A DNA stretch of 64,000 nt from Pectobacterium zantedeschiae (GTDB lineage Bacteria; Pseudomonadota; Gammaproteobacteria; Enterobacterales; Enterobacteriaceae), in the NCBI RefSeq assembly GCF_004137795.1, contig NZ_NWTM01000004.1:124001-188000 (forward strand), written 5' to 3'. Below the pieces are notes generated by a model. The model had not been told where the DNA came from and did no database searches. It saw only the letters and a list, made by a program, of their open reading frames with translations. A program made the translations under genes and the position numbers. Below, piece by piece: positions 9,722-19,185 of this stretch (the first letter of the stretch is position 1; each line of letters opens with the position of its first letter).

Positions 9722-11749
9722 TTATTCTCCTTGTATCAACGCATCGCCCTGCGCCATGGCACGCAGCAGACAGGGAATACAGACCGGTTTTTCAAGAGGC
9801 GGTATTTTGGGCAATTGGGGCGGCGCAATCACCTCAACCGCTCCCGGTAATGAGGGCAGTTGGCCTGCCCAACCAGAGCCACAGCCTGGGCTGCCGCCTG
9901 AATTCATCTTGATGCTGGGGCCGACCAGCGTCACGCCGCTGGGGTCAATCTTCACGAAGCTGCCACCAACCTTGAGAGTCAGTTCAGCCCCGGCTTCCAG
10001 CATTATTTTGTTACCCGATTTAAGATGAATCTCTTGCCCGGCCTCGACCAGCAAGGCCTGCCCCAGTTTCTGGTGCATTGAGGCATCGACGCTCAGGGAG
10101 TAATCTCCTTTAACATGGTCACGTTTCTCGCTCTCGACCGTCAGGTGATCGTTGGCTTTAATGCGAGTGACACGGTCATTATCAATATCCGTCTGTGCAT
10201 CATGTTTGATATGCCAGACAACATCGTTCTCAATCAGCGCATTGAGATCTTTCTGACCGTGAATATAAATCTCTTCCTGACCTGCCTGATCTTCAAAGCG
10301 CAGCTCGTTGAATCCTTCGCCCTGATGGGTTTCCGTACGCAGCACGGTGCGCGTCTTGTGCGCAGGCAGGTCGTAAGGAGGACGGTTGGTCGCATGGAAC
10401 GTACGCCCGGTGACAATCGGCTGATCCGGGTCACCTTCGAGGAAGCTGACGATCACTTCATGACCGATGCGCGGGATGGCTATCATACCGTACTGACCGC
10501 CCGCCCACCCCTGACTGACGCGTACCCAGCAGGAGCTCTGGTCGTTGCTCGCGCCGTATCTGTCCCACGGGAATTGCAGTTTTACTCGACCGTACGGGTC
10601 GCAGTAAATCTCTTCTCCTGCCGGCCCCACCACCGTAGCGATTTGTGGGCCGTCCACCATCGGTTTGTACGGCATCGCGGCGCGCCACGTCGTCGTCCCT
10701 TTCACCACCGCAAAGCTGTTGCTCATGGTCGTCGGTTCGCCGCCGCTTTCCTCTTCCAGCGCCTGCGGCTGCTGCCCGACGTGCGTCACGCTCACCGTCT
10801 GCCATACCGCGTTCAGCGTTGCATTCGGGTGCTCCGTCAGGGTGAAGGTGTTGCCCGGCATCAGCCCCGCGCAGTTGGATTCGCCTTCGCTCGTTACTGC
10901 CCCTGACCGCAGTGCATCCAGACGATAGCCGCTGAACGCCTTGCCGCTCGGGTCTTGCTTATAACGCCCCGGATAGTCGTAATGCTGATAGCTTTCGCGC
11001 TGGTGCTCCAGCTCGGTGCTCATCTTCTTGTGCGACAGCCCATAAGCCGGTGTCTTGAAGCTGTAGTCCTTCAGCTCTACTTCCGCCGTGCTCACCCGCT
11101 CTGCGTAGTGGAAGCGTCGCACGTACTCACCTTCACTCAGCCCCTGCGTCGCCAGGTTGAAGAACAGCTCGGGGCCTTTGGTCAGTGCCCCCGCATCATC
11201 AGCAAACACTAACCGATGCTTGCCTTCCTCGAACTCGTGGAAGAAATACATCCCTTCTTCGGCAGCCAGACGGGTGATAAACGCCAAATCACTTTCCCGG
11301 TACTGCACACAGTATTCCCGCACCGCGTGCTCGTTACGCAGTGCAAACGCGTAGTCGGTAATGCCCGCCTCTTCCAGCAATGCGCCGATAATCGCGTCCG
11401 GCTTCTGTGCCTGAAAGAGTCGGGCGTTGGTGCGAAGCCCCAGCCGCCACAGAGCAGGCCGGACTTCCGCCTGATAGCGCGTGCGCCGGAAGCCGGTATC
11501 GCCCTGCGTGAACCCGCTGATAATCCCGCTGACCCGACGCTTCAGTTCACCTTCATACCAAATCAGCAGCTCACACGGCTGGTCCAGCACGGCACCAAAA
11601 TCGATATCCGGCAACGCGCTCGCCAGACTCAGTGACAGGCTGAAGGGCCGATTCAGCCCCTCATCCAGCCTGAAATCCACCACAGCAAAGGTGCTTGCCG
11701 CCAATGCACCGACCTTTACGGTGAACTGTAATCCTGTACTGTTTGCCAC
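9722..11749 (-). CDS. vgrG: Type VI secretion spike protein VgrG
   Basis: A 675-residue VgrG/TssI protein: gp27-like N-terminal half, an OB-fold/gp5 region (around [43 protein letters not shown]) and a C-terminal needle with DUF2345-like repeats, ending in a ~60-residue tail ([16 protein letters not shown]... [13 protein letters not shown]). The tail contains two CxxC-like or CxC pairs and may contact the adaptor or effector. I choose the GTG at 11749 ([15 protein letters not shown] follows), because it is preceded by GGAGAGGACAG within a long purine-rich tract; an in-frame ATG at 11788 has no ribosome binding site. No T6SS structural genes are nearby, so this is an orphan vgrG island. Confidence 0.92.
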   Translation of the reverse strand: MANSTGLQFTVKVGALAASTFAVVDFRLDEGLNRPFSLSLSLASALPDIDFGAVLDQPCELLIWYEGELKRRVSGIISGFTQGDTGFRRTRYQAEVRPALWRLGLRTNARLFQAQKPDAIIGALLEEAGITDYAFALRNEHAVREYCVQYRESDLAFITRLAAEEGMYFFHEFEEGKHRLVFADDAGALTKGPELFFNLATQGLSEGEYVRRFHYAERVSTAEVELKDYSFKTPAYGLSHKKMSTELEHQRESYQHYDYPGRYKQDPSGKAFSGYRLDALRSGAVTSEGESNCAGLMPGNTFTLTEHPNATLNAVWQTVSVTHVGQQPQALEEESGGEPTTMSNSFAVVKGTTTWRAAMPYKPMVDGPQIATVVGPAGEEIYCDPYGRVKLQFPWDRYGASNDQSSCWVRVSQGWAGGQYGMIAIPRIGHEVIVSFLEGDPDQPIVTGRTFHATNRPPYDLPAHKTRTVLRTETHQGEGFNELRFEDQAGQEEIYIHGQKDLNALIENDVVWHIKHDAQTDIDNDRVTRIKANDHLTVESEKRDHVKGDYSLSVDASMHQKLGQALLVEAGQEIHLKSGNKIMLEAGAELTLKVGGSFVKIDPSGVTLVGPSIKMNSGGSPGCGSGWAGQLPSLPGAVEVIAPPQLPKIPPLEKPVCIPCLLRAMAQGDALIQGE

Positions 11750-11997
11750 CTGTCCTCTCCTTCTTCCTTCTTCCTTCGCCGTAGACATGGCTACCGCATG
11801 CCCCGGAGCGGCATATCGCTATCCTGATTAAAATGAAAACCTGCGTTGTGGTCTGAGTCCGCTCACACCAGAAATCAGGTTGCTAAAAACATCTCACGGG
11901 AAACACGGTTTCAGAGGAAAACGCAGAAAATCAGGAGCAGCAGAGATTTGGCGTACTCACGCCATCAGAGACAAAAAGGACACGGGGTTGAAGCGGA

Positions 11998-12117
11998 GTG
12001 AAGAATAATGAAAACATTCCATGTGACATCTTTGATGCTATTCCTTTTGAGAAAATACGTGTAAAGGATAACAAGATGCTCGCAGCGCTGATAGCACAAG
12101 GAAAGGACAAAATCTGA
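11998..12117 (+). other. Short open frame, possible gene remnant
   Basis: A 39-codon frame opening with GTG and running directly after an in-frame TGA. The peptide contains NIPCDIFDAIPFEKIRVKD and MLAALIAQGKDK, which reads like a plausible protein C-terminus rather than random translation. There is no clear ribosome binding site. It could be the tail of a gene lost upstream when the T6SS island was rearranged. I do not recognise the family. Confidence 0.25.
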
Positions 12118-12260
12118 GTAAACTAATTGATTTTAATTAAAATAATTTAGTTGTTGATAAATTAGTCAGCGAACTAAGTGACGGTATAATCATCTAAGGG
12201 CAGGGTACGATACGGATATATTGCTGATGTTTGACGTCTGTTATTTTTACAGAGGGAAGG

Positions 12261-12288
12261 CTTCTCGATCAGGGGCCTGATCGAGAAG
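12261..12288. terminator. Hairpin downstream of glpD
   Basis: A perfect 13-bp inverted repeat (CTTCTCGATCAGG / CCTGATCGAGAAG) with only two unpaired central bases, 16 bp after the glpD stop. No T-run follows on the minus strand, so it may be a stability or Rho-assisted element rather than a classic intrinsic terminator. Confidence 0.55.
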
Positions 12289-12303
12289 TAAATATAGAAA
12301 CGA

Positions 12304-13806
12304 TTAACCCGCTTTTGCCATCTGCTGTTGGCGGTAGCTTGCTAACCAATCGCTGATGCGTTGTTTCTGTGCGTCATCAAAACGCATGCCCAGCTTGGTG
12401 CGGCGCCAGATGACGTCGTCCAGTGTGACGGCCCATTCTTTCTCGACCAGATAGCGCAGCTCCGCTTCATATAGGTCATGACCGAAATCTTCACCCAGAT
12501 CGCTGAGGCCTTTCGCGTTTGCCAGAATCAGCTCGCTGTTTGAACCGTAGGTACGGCTGTAACGGCGCGTCAGTGATTCAGGCAGATTAAAGCGGCGACG
12601 CAGCGCAGCGGCGTAGTCATCACGTGTGCCAGCGATATCCCCACCCGGCAGTACCGCATCTTTCGTCCAGGCTTTGCCCGCCTGAGGATAGTATTTGTGC
12701 AGCTTGTCCAGCGCGTGCTCGGCCAGCTTACGGTACGTCGTCAGCTTGCCGCCAAATACAGAAAGCAGTGGAGCTTGGCCGTTATCGTCGTCTACCGACA
12801 GCGTGTAATCACGCGTAATTGCCTGTGGAGAATCGGATTCGTCATCACACAGCGGACGCACGCCAGAGTAGGTCCAGACGATATCATCACGCGTGAGCTG
12901 CTGTTTGAAATGATCGTTATACACATCCAGCAGGTAACCGACTTCGTTGTCGTCGATCTTCACATCGTGCGGATTACCTTTGTATTCCACGTCAGTGGTG
13001 CCGATGATCGAATAGTCGTCCTGCCACGGGATCACGAACACGATACGGTTATCTTTGTTTTGCAGAATATAAGCCTGCGGCTGATTATGAACTTTCGGCA
13101 CCACGATGTGACTGCCTTTGATCAAACGGATGCCGTAAGGCGATTTCAGCTGTAAGCCGTCATCAAAGAATTCTTTTACCCACGGGCCGGTCGCGTTCAC
13201 CAGACCTTTGGCACGCCAGGTGAAGGTTTCACCGGTCAGTGAATCCACGGCATCCACGATCCATACGCCTTGCTCACGGCGGGCGCGGGTAACTTTAGTG
13301 CGGGTGCGGACGTCGCCACCGCGTTTTGTCACTTCCTGCGCGTTTAACACCACCAGACGCGCATCGTCCACCCAGCAGTCAGAATATTCAAAGCCTTGCT
13401 TCAGTTCAGGCTTAAGAACGGAATCTGCACCGAATTTCAGTCCCTTACTGGCAGGCAGGCTGACGCGCTTGCCAATGTTGTCATACATGAACAGGCCGAT
13501 ACGAATCATCCAGGCAGGACGCAGGTGCGGCTGATGAGGCAAACGAAAGCGCATTGGGAAAATAATGTGCGGAGCCATTTTCAGCAGCGTTTCACGCTCA
13601 GACAGCGCTTCACTGACCAAACGAAACTCGTAGTGTTCAAGGTAACGCAGGCCGCCGTGAATCAGTTTGGAGCTGGCGGAGGACGTGGCACAGGCGAGAT
13701 CCTGTGCTTCCAACAACAGGACGGATAAACCCCGCCCAGCCGCATCTGCGGCGATGCCTGCACCGTTAATTCCGCCGCCGATAACGATGAGATCTTTGGT
13801 TTCCAC
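12304..13806 (-). CDS. glpD: Aerobic glycerol-3-phosphate dehydrogenase
   Basis: A 500-residue FAD enzyme (E. coli: 501) oxidising sn-glycerol-3-phosphate to dihydroxyacetone phosphate at the inner membrane and feeding electrons to quinone. The FAD-binding GGGINGAGIAADAAGRG (residues ~10-26) and GGLRYLEHYEFRLV are intact. The start is GTG at 13806 (VETKDLIVIGGG), with GGAGGAAG upstream; the ATG 66 bp further up would run through the operator region. Two GlpR-like operators lie immediately upstream, and glpEGR is encoded divergently nearby, so repression by GlpR is very likely. Confidence 0.97.
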   Translation of the reverse strand: METKDLIVIGGGINGAGIAADAAGRGLSVLLLEAQDLACATSSASSKLIHGGLRYLEHYEFRLVSEALSERETLLKMAPHIIFPMRFRLPHQPHLRPAWMIRIGLFMYDNIGKRVSLPASKGLKFGADSVLKPELKQGFEYSDCWVDDARLVVLNAQEVTKRGGDVRTRTKVTRARREQGVWIVDAVDSLTGETFTWRAKGLVNATGPWVKEFFDDGLQLKSPYGIRLIKGSHIVVPKVHNQPQAYILQNKDNRIVFVIPWQDDYSIIGTTDVEYKGNPHDVKIDDNEVGYLLDVYNDHFKQQLTRDDIVWTYSGVRPLCDDESDSPQAITRDYTLSVDDDNGQAPLLSVFGGKLTTYRKLAEHALDKLHKYYPQAGKAWTKDAVLPGGDIAGTRDDYAAALRRRFNLPESLTRRYSRTYGSNSELILANAKGLSDLGEDFGHDLYEAELRYLVEKEWAVTLDDVIWRRTKLGMRFDDAQKQRISDWLASYRQQQMAKAG

Positions 13807-13991
13807 GTTTCTTCCTCCACCCTCGAATAAATCAAAATGTTCGTTTTCGAGCATTATGATAATCGAAAACAAACAAATCAGCTAATGGTTAACCAAATAA
13901 AAACATTTATGCGTGATGAAGCTAACAATATGATGATAGTTGTCACATTAAAATAAGGGGTATTGAGGGCTTTTTAGGGCTATTTTTGACG
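13807..13991 (-). promoter_or_regulatory. glpD control region with GlpR operators and possible CRP site
   Basis: AATGTTCGTTTTCGAGCATT at 13836-13855 fits the GlpR operator consensus (AATGTTCGWTAWCGAACATT) almost perfectly. A second, weaker site on the minus strand, TTTGTTTGTTTTCGATTATC, abuts it at about 13858-13877. A TGA-N6-TCACA sequence at 13934-13947 is a plausible but unproven CRP half-conserved site. The arrangement matches tandem GlpR sites known at E. coli glpD. Confidence 0.7.
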
Positions 13992-14447
13992 TCATCGCTC
14001 GTTAGGAGGTGATGTCTGTTCGATATATTGGCTGAAGCGCAGGAGATAACCATCAGGATCCTGAACCAGAAATTCTCGCTGACAGGCTTGGGTTGGCTCT
14101 GTCGTATCTTCGCCAGCTTCTATTGTGTAGTAGTTATCTCTCAGTGACCGATAAAGTGGGATGCGATGCTGCGCCAGACTGTCCAGCAGCGACCCTACAT
14201 CATCTACCTCAATCTGAAGATTAATGCCCCGTCCCAAAGGTTTGACGAGCTTCCCCGTGTTCCATCCTCCATCGTGCAATGCTTCCAGCATCAGCTGCGC
14301 TTCACCCAGGCTAAGATAGGCGAAATCTGGATTCTCACGGCGGATCGTTACGGTGAAACCGAGTATGCGTACATAGAAATGTAGCGAAGCGGAAAAGTCC
14401 GTCACTGTGAGTTCAGGTACCATGCGGTTCCAGTAGGTCTGCGTCAT
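13992..14447 (-). CDS. VOC-family (glyoxalase / bleomycin-resistance-like) protein
   Basis: A 151-residue single-domain protein with the vicinal-oxygen-chelate fold pattern: MVPELTVTDFSASLHFYVRILGF at the N-terminus, YLSLGEAQLMLE in the middle, and REFLVQDPDGYLLRFSQ at the C-terminus. Family members bind a metal or sequester drugs such as bleomycin; the substrate here is unknown. The ATG at 14447 (MTQTYWNRM) is preferred to the GTG 30 bp upstream, although both have weak ribosome binding sites. It is transcribed divergently from glpE. Bleomycin resistance proper is not demonstrated. Confidence 0.8.
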   Translation of the reverse strand: MTQTYWNRMVPELTVTDFSASLHFYVRILGFTVTIRRENPDFAYLSLGEAQLMLEALHDGGWNTGKLVKPLGRGINLQIEVDDVGSLLDSLAQHRIPLYRSLRDNYYTIEAGEDTTEPTQACQREFLVQDPDGYLLRFSQYIEQTSPPNER

Positions 14448-14603
14448 GTGGTTACCGTTTTTATCGTCACGTTTCACGTTAGTGGAACACTGTTTTTATA
14501 AATAACCTTATAATCATATAGGTTTTATGCCGCTGAAGGCGGGTTACAATGACGCCAGTTGTTACTAACATCCTGTCCATTATTAACAAGGTTGTCACTT
14601 TAG

Positions 14604-14927
<324 letters not shown>

Positions 14928-14995
14928 TCGCATGACGATGAAAGAATCTTTATTATCATGTTCCTAACTCAACCCACTCACTGGCGCTTCCCGCT

Positions 14996-15829
14996 ATGAT
15001 GATTCGCGTTATTGCTCTCTCCAACCCGCGTCTGGCTCAGGCATTTGTTGATTATATGCGCACGCAACAGGTTCATCTGGAAATGCGGCCTCACGGACAT
15101 GAAGCTGAACTGTGGCTGGAAGATGAAACCCAACTGAGCAAGGTTCAGGAAGCGCTGGAGATCTTTCTGCACGATCCGACAAATCCGCGCTATCTGGCGG
15201 CCAGTTGGCAAACGGGAACGATGGATACCGGTATTCAATACCAGCGTTATTCTTACCTGCAAACGCTGAAGCAAAAGGCCGGGCCGCTCACGCTATCCGT
15301 GATGGTTGTGACGATTGCGGTGTTCATCCTGATGCAGGTTTCAGGCTATGAGAGCGTCATGACATGGCTGGCGTTTCCCGCTGAAGGGCAGCAGCTACAG
15401 CTGTGGCGCTGGTTCAGTCATGCTTTGTTGCACTTTTCCCTACTACACATTTTGTTCAATCTGATGTGGTGGTGGTATTTGGGGGGACCAGTTGAAAAAG
15501 TGCTGGGAACCGGCAAGCTGTTGGTCATCACACTGGTTTCCGCGCTGGTCAGCGGCTGGGCGCAGTCCTGGTTTAGCGGCACCTATTTTGGTGGCCTGTC
15601 TGGCGTGGTGTATGCCCTGATGGGGTATGTCTGGCTGCGAGGGGAAAGAGAGCCTGATGGCTATTTATCTATGCCACGTAGTTTGATGGCCTTTGCTTTA
15701 CTGTGGCTGGTCGCCGGATATTTCGATATTTTAGGCATGTCGATCGCAAATGCGGCGCATGTGGCTGGTCTGGTTGTCGGGCTATTGATGGCCTTTTGGG
15801 ACACGTATAATAAAACAAACCCCCGGTAA
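14996..15829 (+). CDS. glpG: Rhomboid intramembrane serine protease GlpG
   Basis: A 277-residue protein (E. coli: 276) with a cytosolic N-terminal domain and six transmembrane helices. The catalytic Ser lies in [11 protein letters not shown] and the His in [12 protein letters not shown]; the [23 protein letters not shown] loop is conserved. GlpG cleaves transmembrane segments within the inner membrane. Two consecutive ATG codons (14996, 14999) are possible starts. It lies 68 bp after glpE and 24 bp before glpR. Confidence 0.96.
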   Translation: MMIRVIALSNPRLAQAFVDYMRTQQVHLEMRPHGHEAELWLEDETQLSKVQEALEIFLHDPTNPRYLAASWQTGTMDTGIQYQRYSYLQTLKQKAGPLTLSVMVVTIAVFILMQVSGYESVMTWLAFPAEGQQLQLWRWFSHALLHFSLLHILFNLMWWWYLGGPVEKVLGTGKLLVITLVSALVSGWAQSWFSGTYFGGLSGVVYALMGYVWLRGEREPDGYLSMPRSLMAFALLWLVAGYFDILGMSIANAAHVAGLVVGLLMAFWDTYNKTNPR

Positions 15830-15853
15830 ATCGGGGCGTCTTAGGGGATAAAT

Positions 15854-16612
15854 GTGAAGCAGACACAACGGCACGACGCCATTATTGAACTGGTGCGTCG
15901 GCAGGGGTATGTCAGTACTGAGGAACTGGTGGATCATTTTGCGGTGAGCCCGCAGACCATTCGTCGCGATCTGAACGATCTGGCCGAACAGAATAAAATC
16001 CATCGTCACCACGGTGGCGCGGCCTTGCCATCCAGTTCAGTGAATACAGCCTATCATGACCGTAAAATGATGTGGTCGGATGAAAAAGCGCGGATTGCCC
16101 GTCGGGTGGCGAGCCAGATTCCAGACGGTGCCACCTTGTTTATTGATATCGGCACCACGCCTGAAGCGGTGGCCTATGCGCTGATGCAGCATAAGGATCT
16201 GCGTGTGGTCACCAATAACCTGAATGTGGCAACGCTGCTGACGGCAAAAGAAGATTTTCGCCTGATTTTGGCCGGTGGCGAAGTGCGCACCCGTGATGGC
16301 GGCATCATGGGTGAGGCGACGCTCGATTTTATCTCTCAGTTCCGTCTGGATTTCGGTATTTTGGGCATCAGCGGTATTGACATGGATGGGTCATTACTGG
16401 AGTTTGATTACCATGAAGTGCGCACAAAACGGGCGATTATTGAAAATTCTCGCTGCGTCATGCTGGTGACGGATCATTCCAAGTTTGGCCGCAATGCGAT
16501 GGTGAATTTGGGTAACATGGATTTGATCGACTATCTTTTTACCGATCAGTCACCACCACCCAGCGTACTGAAAATCATTGAACAACATAAGGTACAGTTG
16601 GAGTTGTGTTGA
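15854..16612 (+). CDS. glpR: DeoR-family repressor of glycerol-3-phosphate regulon
   Basis: A 252-residue repressor with an N-terminal DeoR helix-turn-helix ([25 protein letters not shown], residues ~17-41) and a C-terminal sugar-phosphate sensor domain ([26 protein letters not shown]). It starts at GTG 15854 after TAGGGGATAA. It should repress glpD through the operators at 13.83-13.88 kb and be released by glycerol-3-phosphate. The frame appears intact, unlike the frameshifted glpR of some E. coli K-12 lines. Confidence 0.96.
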   Translation: MKQTQRHDAIIELVRRQGYVSTEELVDHFAVSPQTIRRDLNDLAEQNKIHRHHGGAALPSSSVNTAYHDRKMMWSDEKARIARRVASQIPDGATLFIDIGTTPEAVAYALMQHKDLRVVTNNLNVATLLTAKEDFRLILAGGEVRTRDGGIMGEATLDFISQFRLDFGILGISGIDMDGSLLEFDYHEVRTKRAIIENSRCVMLVTDHSKFGRNAMVNLGNMDLIDYLFTDQSPPPSVLKIIEQHKVQLELC

Positions 16613-16653
16613 GTCCGATGTGCCTTTTCCATGATGGACAAAGGAGGGGCACG

Positions 16654-19173
16654 ATGTCAGATTCTTCAACCAAGTCTGGTTCTTCGAAAAAGTCAGGATC
16701 GTCAAAACGTTCAGTGGCTGCAAAAAAGTCAGAGGCTCTGACGCAGCCCGTTTCCTCCTCCCACCCAGCTATCGATTTTGATACATCACAGTTTGCCGCC
16801 GCGCTGCTTCGCCAACGGCAGCTCGGTGGCTTTGCTTCTCTGAAGGCGATGACACCAGTCCAATGCTGGCGCGCCGTCAGTCTTGCGCTAGCCGAACAGT
16901 TACTGACGCACTCCGCGTTAACACCTCCCGTTTCCAATCCCCCTCAGCGCCATGTGAACTACCTGTCGATGGAGTTTCTGCCCGGCCGTCTGACGGGCAA
17001 CAATCTGCTGAATCTGGGATGGTATGACGCCGTCGCCGCCGCGCTGGCCGAGCAGGGACTCAACCTGAGCGATATTCTGGAGCAGGAAACCGATCCGGGT
17101 TTAGGCAACGGTGGATTAGGGCGGCTGGCATCCTGCTTTCTGGATTCGATGGCGACGGTGGGGCAGCCTGCAACGGGGTACGGTCTCAATTATCAGTATG
17201 GTCTGTTTCGTCAGCATTTTGCGCAAGAACAGCAGCAGGAAACGGCTGATGACTGGCAGCGTGACACCTATCCGTGGCTTTTACCGCGAGCAGAGTTGGC
17301 GGTGGATGTCGGGTTCGGTGGGCGTCTGCAACCCCAGACCGACGGGAGCCTGCGTTGGCTGCCGGATACGGTTTTCAGAGGAGAAGCCTGTGACCTGCCA
17401 GTGATTGGTTATCACAACGGTGCCGCTCAGCCGCTGCGACTGTGGCGTGCGACGCATCGCGACCCGTTTGATTTAACCTTATTCAATGAAGGTCACTATC
17501 TGCGCGCGGCGCAGGCGGGTATTTCCGCCGCCAGCCTGACCAGCGTGCTGTATCCGAATGACAACCATGCGGCAGGCAAGCGCCTGCGTCTGATGCAGCA
17601 GTATTTCCACTGCGCCTGTGCGGTGGCCGATATTTTGCGTCGCCACCTCGAGGCAGGGCGCGCATTGTCTGCGTTGCCGGATTATGAAGTCATCCAGCTT
17701 AATGATACTCACCCGACGCTGGCGATCCCTGAATTAATGCGCCTGCTGCTGGATGAACATCAGATGTCGTGGGATGAAGCCTGGTCGATAACCGGGCGTT
17801 CCTTTGCCTATACCAACCACACGCTGATGCCGGAAGCGCTTGAGCGCTGGGACGAGCGGCTGTTTGGTCGCCTACTTCCACGCCACCTGTCGGTTATCCG
17901 GCAGATTGATACGCAGTTTAAAGCGCAGGTTGAACGCAAATGGCCTGGCGATCGGCTGGTGTGGGCTAAGCTTGCCATCCGCCATCAGCGCCAGATTCGC
18001 ATGGCGAACCTGTGCGTCGTGAGCTGCTTTGCGGTCAACGGTGTGGCGGCATTGCACTCGGAGCTGGTGGTGAAAGATCTGTTCCCTGAATACCACCAGC
18101 TGTGGCCGACCAAATTCCACAATGTGACCAACGGGATTACGCCACGCCGTTGGCTGAAGCAGTGTAACCCAGCGCTCTCGGCGTTGATTGACGACACGCT
18201 GCATACACCGTGGGTGAATGATTTGCCTGCTCTACAAGGGTTGGAACCTTACGCTGACGATGCGGGTTTTCGTGAACGTTATCGACAAATCAAGGCCGAT
18301 AATAAAATACAACTGGCGAACTATCTCCGCCAGCAGTACGACATCGTGGTCGATCCACTGGCGCTGTTTGACGTGCAAATCAAGCGATTGCATGAATACA
18401 AGCGCCAGCATTTGAATCTACTTCATATTCTCGCGCTATATCGTCAATTGCGTGACAATCCGCATCTGGATATAGTGCCGCACGTCTTTTTGTTCGGTGC
18501 CAAAGCGGCACCGGGCTATGTATTAGCGAAAAACATCATTTATGCCATTAACCGGGTTGCTGCGGTCATTAATCAGGATCGCCGGGTTAACGATCGCCTA
18601 AGGGTCATCTTCCCGGCGGACTATCGTGTATCGCTGGCTGAACGGATGATCCCTGCCGCTGATGTATCTGAGCAGATTTCGACGGCAGGTAAAGAAGCGT
18701 CCGGTACTGGCAATATGAAACTGGCGCTGAATGGGGCGTTGACTGTCGGTACGTTGGACGGGGCGAATGTGGAAATGGCGCAGCAGGTTGGTGAAGACAA
18801 TCTGTTCATTTTTGGCCACACCGTGGAGCAGGTCAAAGCGTTACAGGCGCAGGGTTACGAACCGTCTGACTACCTTACTGCGACGCCGCTGCTGCGTGAG
18901 GTGCTGAACGAGCTAGCGAGCGGCGCGTTCAGTCAGGGGGATAAAAACGCATTTGCACCGCTGCTGGATAGCCTGCTGAAACTGGGCGATCCCTATATGT
19001 TAATGGCCGATTTTGCACCGTATTGTGAGGTGCAGCAGCGTGTTGATGCGCTTTACCGCGAACCGGATGAATGGACGCGCCGCTGTGTGCTGAATACCGC
19101 CAGAATGGGGATGTTCAGTTCGGACAGAGCGATTCATGATTACCAGACGCGCATTTGGCAGGCGCATCGTTAG
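16654..19173 (+). CDS. malP: Maltodextrin phosphorylase with Ser/Lys-rich N-terminal tail
   Basis: An 839-residue GT35 phosphorylase (E. coli MalP: 797) that cleaves maltodextrins to glucose-1-phosphate. Conserved blocks include [20 protein letters not shown] and the PLP-lysine region [20 protein letters not shown]. The ATG at 16654 has a strong AAAGGAGGGGC site, better than the upstream frame start that would overlap glpR. The extra length is mostly an N-terminal low-complexity tail, residues 2-30, built from [13 protein letters not shown]-like repeats and absent from E. coli MalP. It is followed by malQ after 12 bp; malT is not adjacent here, and no clear MalT boxes were seen upstream. Confidence 0.95.
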   Translation: MSDSSTKSGSSKKSGSSKRSVAAKKSEALTQPVSSSHPAIDFDTSQFAAALLRQRQLGGFASLKAMTPVQCWRAVSLALAEQLLTHSALTPPVSNPPQRHVNYLSMEFLPGRLTGNNLLNLGWYDAVAAALAEQGLNLSDILEQETDPGLGNGGLGRLASCFLDSMATVGQPATGYGLNYQYGLFRQHFAQEQQQETADDWQRDTYPWLLPRAELAVDVGFGGRLQPQTDGSLRWLPDTVFRGEACDLPVIGYHNGAAQPLRLWRATHRDPFDLTLFNEGHYLRAAQAGISAASLTSVLYPNDNHAAGKRLRLMQQYFHCACAVADILRRHLEAGRALSALPDYEVIQLNDTHPTLAIPELMRLLLDEHQMSWDEAWSITGRSFAYTNHTLMPEALERWDERLFGRLLPRHLSVIRQIDTQFKAQVERKWPGDRLVWAKLAIRHQRQIRMANLCVVSCFAVNGVAALHSELVVKDLFPEYHQLWPTKFHNVTNGITPRRWLKQCNPALSALIDDTLHTPWVNDLPALQGLEPYADDAGFRERYRQIKADNKIQLANYLRQQYDIVVDPLALFDVQIKRLHEYKRQHLNLLHILALYRQLRDNPHLDIVPHVFLFGAKAAPGYVLAKNIIYAINRVAAVINQDRRVNDRLRVIFPADYRVSLAERMIPAADVSEQISTAGKEASGTGNMKLALNGALTVGTLDGANVEMAQQVGEDNLFIFGHTVEQVKALQAQGYEPSDYLTATPLLREVLNELASGAFSQGDKNAFAPLLDSLLKLGDPYMLMADFAPYCEVQQRVDALYREPDEWTRRCVLNTARMGMFSSDRAIHDYQTRIWQAHR

Positions 19174-19185
19174 GAAAAGGAGAGG

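Larger units (their letters stand above)
11750..12303. other. Intergenic region between vgrG and glpD
   Basis: About 550 bp without a convincing gene. It holds the vgrG upstream region, a short 39-codon open frame on the plus strand (11998-12117), a very AT-rich stretch at 12118-12195, and the glpD hairpin (12261-12288). No known promoter or mobile element ends were recognised. Confidence 0.6.

Noticed and set aside
10115-10906. A 263-codon open frame on the plus strand inside vgrG
   Set aside because: It is antisense to a well-conserved VgrG, has no ribosome binding site and unnatural composition; long antisense frames are common in GC-rich genes.
16606-16653. MalP starting at 16606 and overlapping glpR
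   Set aside because: The downstream ATG at 16654 has a much stronger, correctly spaced ribosome binding site.
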